From: a virus
Virus record (IMG/VR): IMGVR_UViG_3300047649_000007
Coordinates: 34,366-56,830 of that record
Reading direction: 5' to 3' (one strand)
DNA length: 22,465 nt
Of the stretch, positions 20,941 through 22,465 are shown in pieces. The notes beneath the pieces are model-generated. The model was given only the letters and a program-made list of their open reading frames with translations. It ran no database searches and had not been told where the DNA came from. Position numbers and translations under genes: made by a program. Position 1 is the stretch's first letter. Each line of letters opens with the position of its first letter.

Positions 20941-22217
20941 TATCCGCTTATCCTCCATTTTGGTAATATTGTATAGACAAAATAGCGTAATGCGTCTTGG
21001 CTGTGATCCCCTACTTTTATAGGTTCTTCTTTGCCTGTCTGCTGGGCTTTCTTTTCATCCCACGAATAAGTGTGTACCTCTCGAATAAAGTTCACGCAGC
21101 ACTTATGTACCTTGATTTTACGCCGAAACAAAAGACTTGCTACAGCACTTATTCCGGCGGACACATCGTTGTTTGCTGATTTAACGATAAATCCACGCTG
21201 TTGCAGCATTGTTTTGAAGTTTAATGCAGACGGGTCGAGAATTATCCGCTGAGGTTCAGGTGTGTGTGCTATAAACGTTTTAAGATCATCTGCATACTGT
21301 GGGTCTGACTTTGGCTGCCGCTTCTCTCGCCCATCCCAGTAATACTCATTTTCAATCCAAATGGTATCTCCATCGTCATAAATGTCGAGGAAGCAACAAG
21401 GGTTTGCGGTGCCATAGTCAATTGTGATGTACCTAAGGGCATAAGATTCAAGGTGTGGCGGCCTTGTACTGTCATCGTATGTATTCTCAATGTCGCTAAA
21501 CATCGAATAAATAATGCCCTCTGCCGCACGCCAGAGACCTAATATATAACGGTCAAAAAACACGCCAGTAAACATGCGACGGTAATTTTCTTTGACACGT
21601 TCTGAAAGTGTGAGGTTATCATTGAGTGTAAAATGCAAATGAACTATCTTTTTTTCTGCGGCTTTTTGAATCATTTCAACATTCAAAAAATGATATGGAC
21701 TTTCGGGGTTGCAGTTAAACCATATTTTAAAGCCGTCTACAGAACAACGGGCTATTGCTTGTTCAACAAAACTTTGTGGCATCAACGCTGCTTCATCAAG
21801 CAACGTTGATGCCGCAGTAAGCCCTTGCAATGTGTCTTGTGATGCTTCTGTGCTACCGCCGAAAAGATAAAATGTAAGATTACCTATTTGAATGTGTGGG
21901 TCTTCTGAACGTATGTAACTGTGTTCCACACCCCATGCATTAAGTATTTGCCTCATGGGGTTAATTACGTTACGCTTGAGTGCGCCTGCCGATCTACCCG
22001 CCAGTATGAAATTGTACGCACCCGACTTATTGTAAAAGTTTTTAAATGCCCAATATAAAAAGCCCACAATCATGGCTATTGTTTTGCCTGAACGGATTGA
22101 ACCGTCAGCAATTACCATGTTGCAATCTTTATAATAATCAGGCCAGTATATAAGTTGCTGCTGCTTTATTGAAAATTGAGAAAACTCAAACTTGGAAACG
22201 GATTTATTTCTCCGCAT
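20940..22217 (-). CDS. terL: Terminase large subunit (PBSX/XtmB type)
   Basis: This 425-aa ATPase-nuclease packages DNA into the prohead. Numbered from the chosen ATG, the Walker A motif is GSIRSGKT (39-46) and Walker B is STLLDEA with Asp141-Glu142. The C-terminal nuclease has ITIDYGT (Asp267), IILDPSA (Asp328) and DHSQDALRY (Asp404, Asp408). The order and spacing fit the PBSX terminase family. The ATG at 22217 is preferred over one 20 codons upstream because the extension overlaps the small terminase, and GGTGAG lies before the chosen start. The resulting 14-nt overlap with the small terminase is typical. Confidence 0.92.
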   Translation of the reverse strand: MRRNKSVSKFEFSQFSIKQQQLIYWPDYYKDCNMVIADGSIRSGKTIAMIVGFLYWAFKNFYNKSGAYNFILAGRSAGALKRNVINPMRQILNAWGVEHSYIRSEDPHIQIGNLTFYLFGGSTEASQDTLQGLTAASTLLDEAALMPQSFVEQAIARCSVDGFKIWFNCNPESPYHFLNVEMIQKAAEKKIVHLHFTLNDNLTLSERVKENYRRMFTGVFFDRYILGLWRAAEGIIYSMFSDIENTYDDSTRPPHLESYALRYITIDYGTANPCCFLDIYDDGDTIWIENEYYWDGREKRQPKSDPQYADDLKTFIAHTPEPQRIILDPSALNFKTMLQQRGFIVKSANNDVSAGISAVASLLFRRKIKVHKCCVNFIREVHTYSWDEKKAQQTGKEEPIKVGDHSQDALRYFVYTILPKWRISG

Positions 22218-22465
22218 CAGGCTCACCGCCCAGCTTTTCAAATATGTTTTCAAGCGGCTGTTGAGGCGTAAGTGCATTCATGAGACTTGACAAGTCTTGA
22301 CTCGTTGGCGGTTCATCTTGTTTTGCTGCTTGCGCTTTGGCAAATTCAAGCTTCTGCTGTTCAAGCTGTAAATGTTCATCTTCTTGCTTTGTAAGCCCTT
22401 GATATTTTTCAAGGCGTTGGAGAGCCTTTTGCTTGTCGTGTATTTTAACTTCGCATTCAGTGCTA
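22204..22465 (-). CDS. terS: Terminase small subunit, C-terminal part (start beyond the window)
   Basis: The frame is open from the window edge to the TAA at 22206-22204 and gives 86 residues. It includes EVKIHDKQKALQRLEKYQGL near the start, the hallmark C-terminal helix of Terminase_2 (XtmA-type) small subunits. A long charged coiled-coil region follows (DEHLQLEQQKLEFAKAQAAK), then an acidic end. It recognises the packaging site and feeds DNA to the large subunit. The N-terminal DNA-binding domain is outside the window. The gene overlaps terL by 14 nt. Confidence 0.85.
   Translation of the reverse strand, partial: STECEVKIHDKQKALQRLEKYQGLTKQEDEHLQLEQQKLEFAKAQAAKQDEPPTSQDLSSLMNALTPQQPLENIFEKLGGEPDAEK

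Noticed and set aside
1-22465. CRISPR arrays, tRNA or rRNA genes, insertion sequences, attachment sites
   Set aside because: No regularly spaced repeats, cloverleaf-like segments, transposase motifs or integrase were seen. The only clear direct repeat is the 36-bp duplication in the tape measure gene.
1-22465. Alternative genetic code (stop reassignment), considered because some gut phages use it
   Set aside because: TAA, TAG and TGA all end genes at expected places here, for example TAG for the neck terminator and the 108-aa gene and TGA for the portal, with no family interrupted by internal stops.

Overview
The window is a contiguous late-gene block of a contractile-tailed (myovirus-type) phage or prophage. 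Every gene I accept lies on the minus strand, so it reads from high to low coordinates. The host is probably a low- to mid-GC Firmicute, most likely a gut clostridium. The support is moderately AT-rich DNA, strong purine-rich Shine-Dalgarno (SD) sites before most genes, a PBSX-type large terminase, a Rha-type antirepressor and an RDD/zinc-ribbon membrane protein. I see no integrase, attachment site, tRNA, rRNA, CRISPR array or insertion sequence, so I cannot tell an integrated prophage from a free phage.

Layout in transcription order. Packaging: the C-terminal part of the small terminase (22465-22204), the large terminase (22217-20940), and a 22-codon cationic micro-ORF on its stop codon. Next come a non-coding AT-rich gap, a 108-aa unknown and a Rha-family regulator, the latter two bracketed by hairpin terminators. 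Head: DUF1073 portal, an AT-rich 293-aa protein of unknown function, a 45-aa small gene, MuF-type minor head protein, two small unknowns, a DUF2213 prohead protease fused to an acidic scaffold with a probable internal scaffold start, a cement protein, and a DUF2184 major capsid protein. Neck: an 89-aa unknown, DUF4054 adaptor, HK97-gp10-like protein, stopper-like protein and neck terminator. Tail: DUF3383 sheath, DUF3277 tube, a tail assembly chaperone pair joined by -1 ribosomal frameshifting, and a tape measure. Baseplate: Dit-like protein, plug, hub, a Gp138 spike fused to a T4-type lysozyme, a gp25/Mu gp46-like wedge protein, baseplate J and DUF2612 protein. The window ends in the N-terminus of a tail-fibre-type protein whose apparent start codon is ACG instead of ATG.

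The tail operon is interrupted between plug and hub by a 'moron': an RDD membrane protein with two zinc ribbons. It has its own near-consensus promoter and is followed by three stem-loops. Genes elsewhere are tightly packed, with repeated TAATG or ATGA stop/start overlaps, so the structural proteins are probably made by coupled translation from long transcripts.

The points most worth a second look are:
- the complete -1 frameshift signal in the chaperone (T7 slippery run, 7-nt spacer, GC-rich 6-bp stem);
- the ACG start of the fibre gene;
- a recurring hairpin plus TATTTTTATGC element at several gene junctions;
- one small beta-type domain present in both the sheath and the neighbouring neck terminator;
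- the moron and its promoter;
- the uncharacterised genes between terminase and MuF.
None is proven to be a new system. The modules themselves belong to known phage families.
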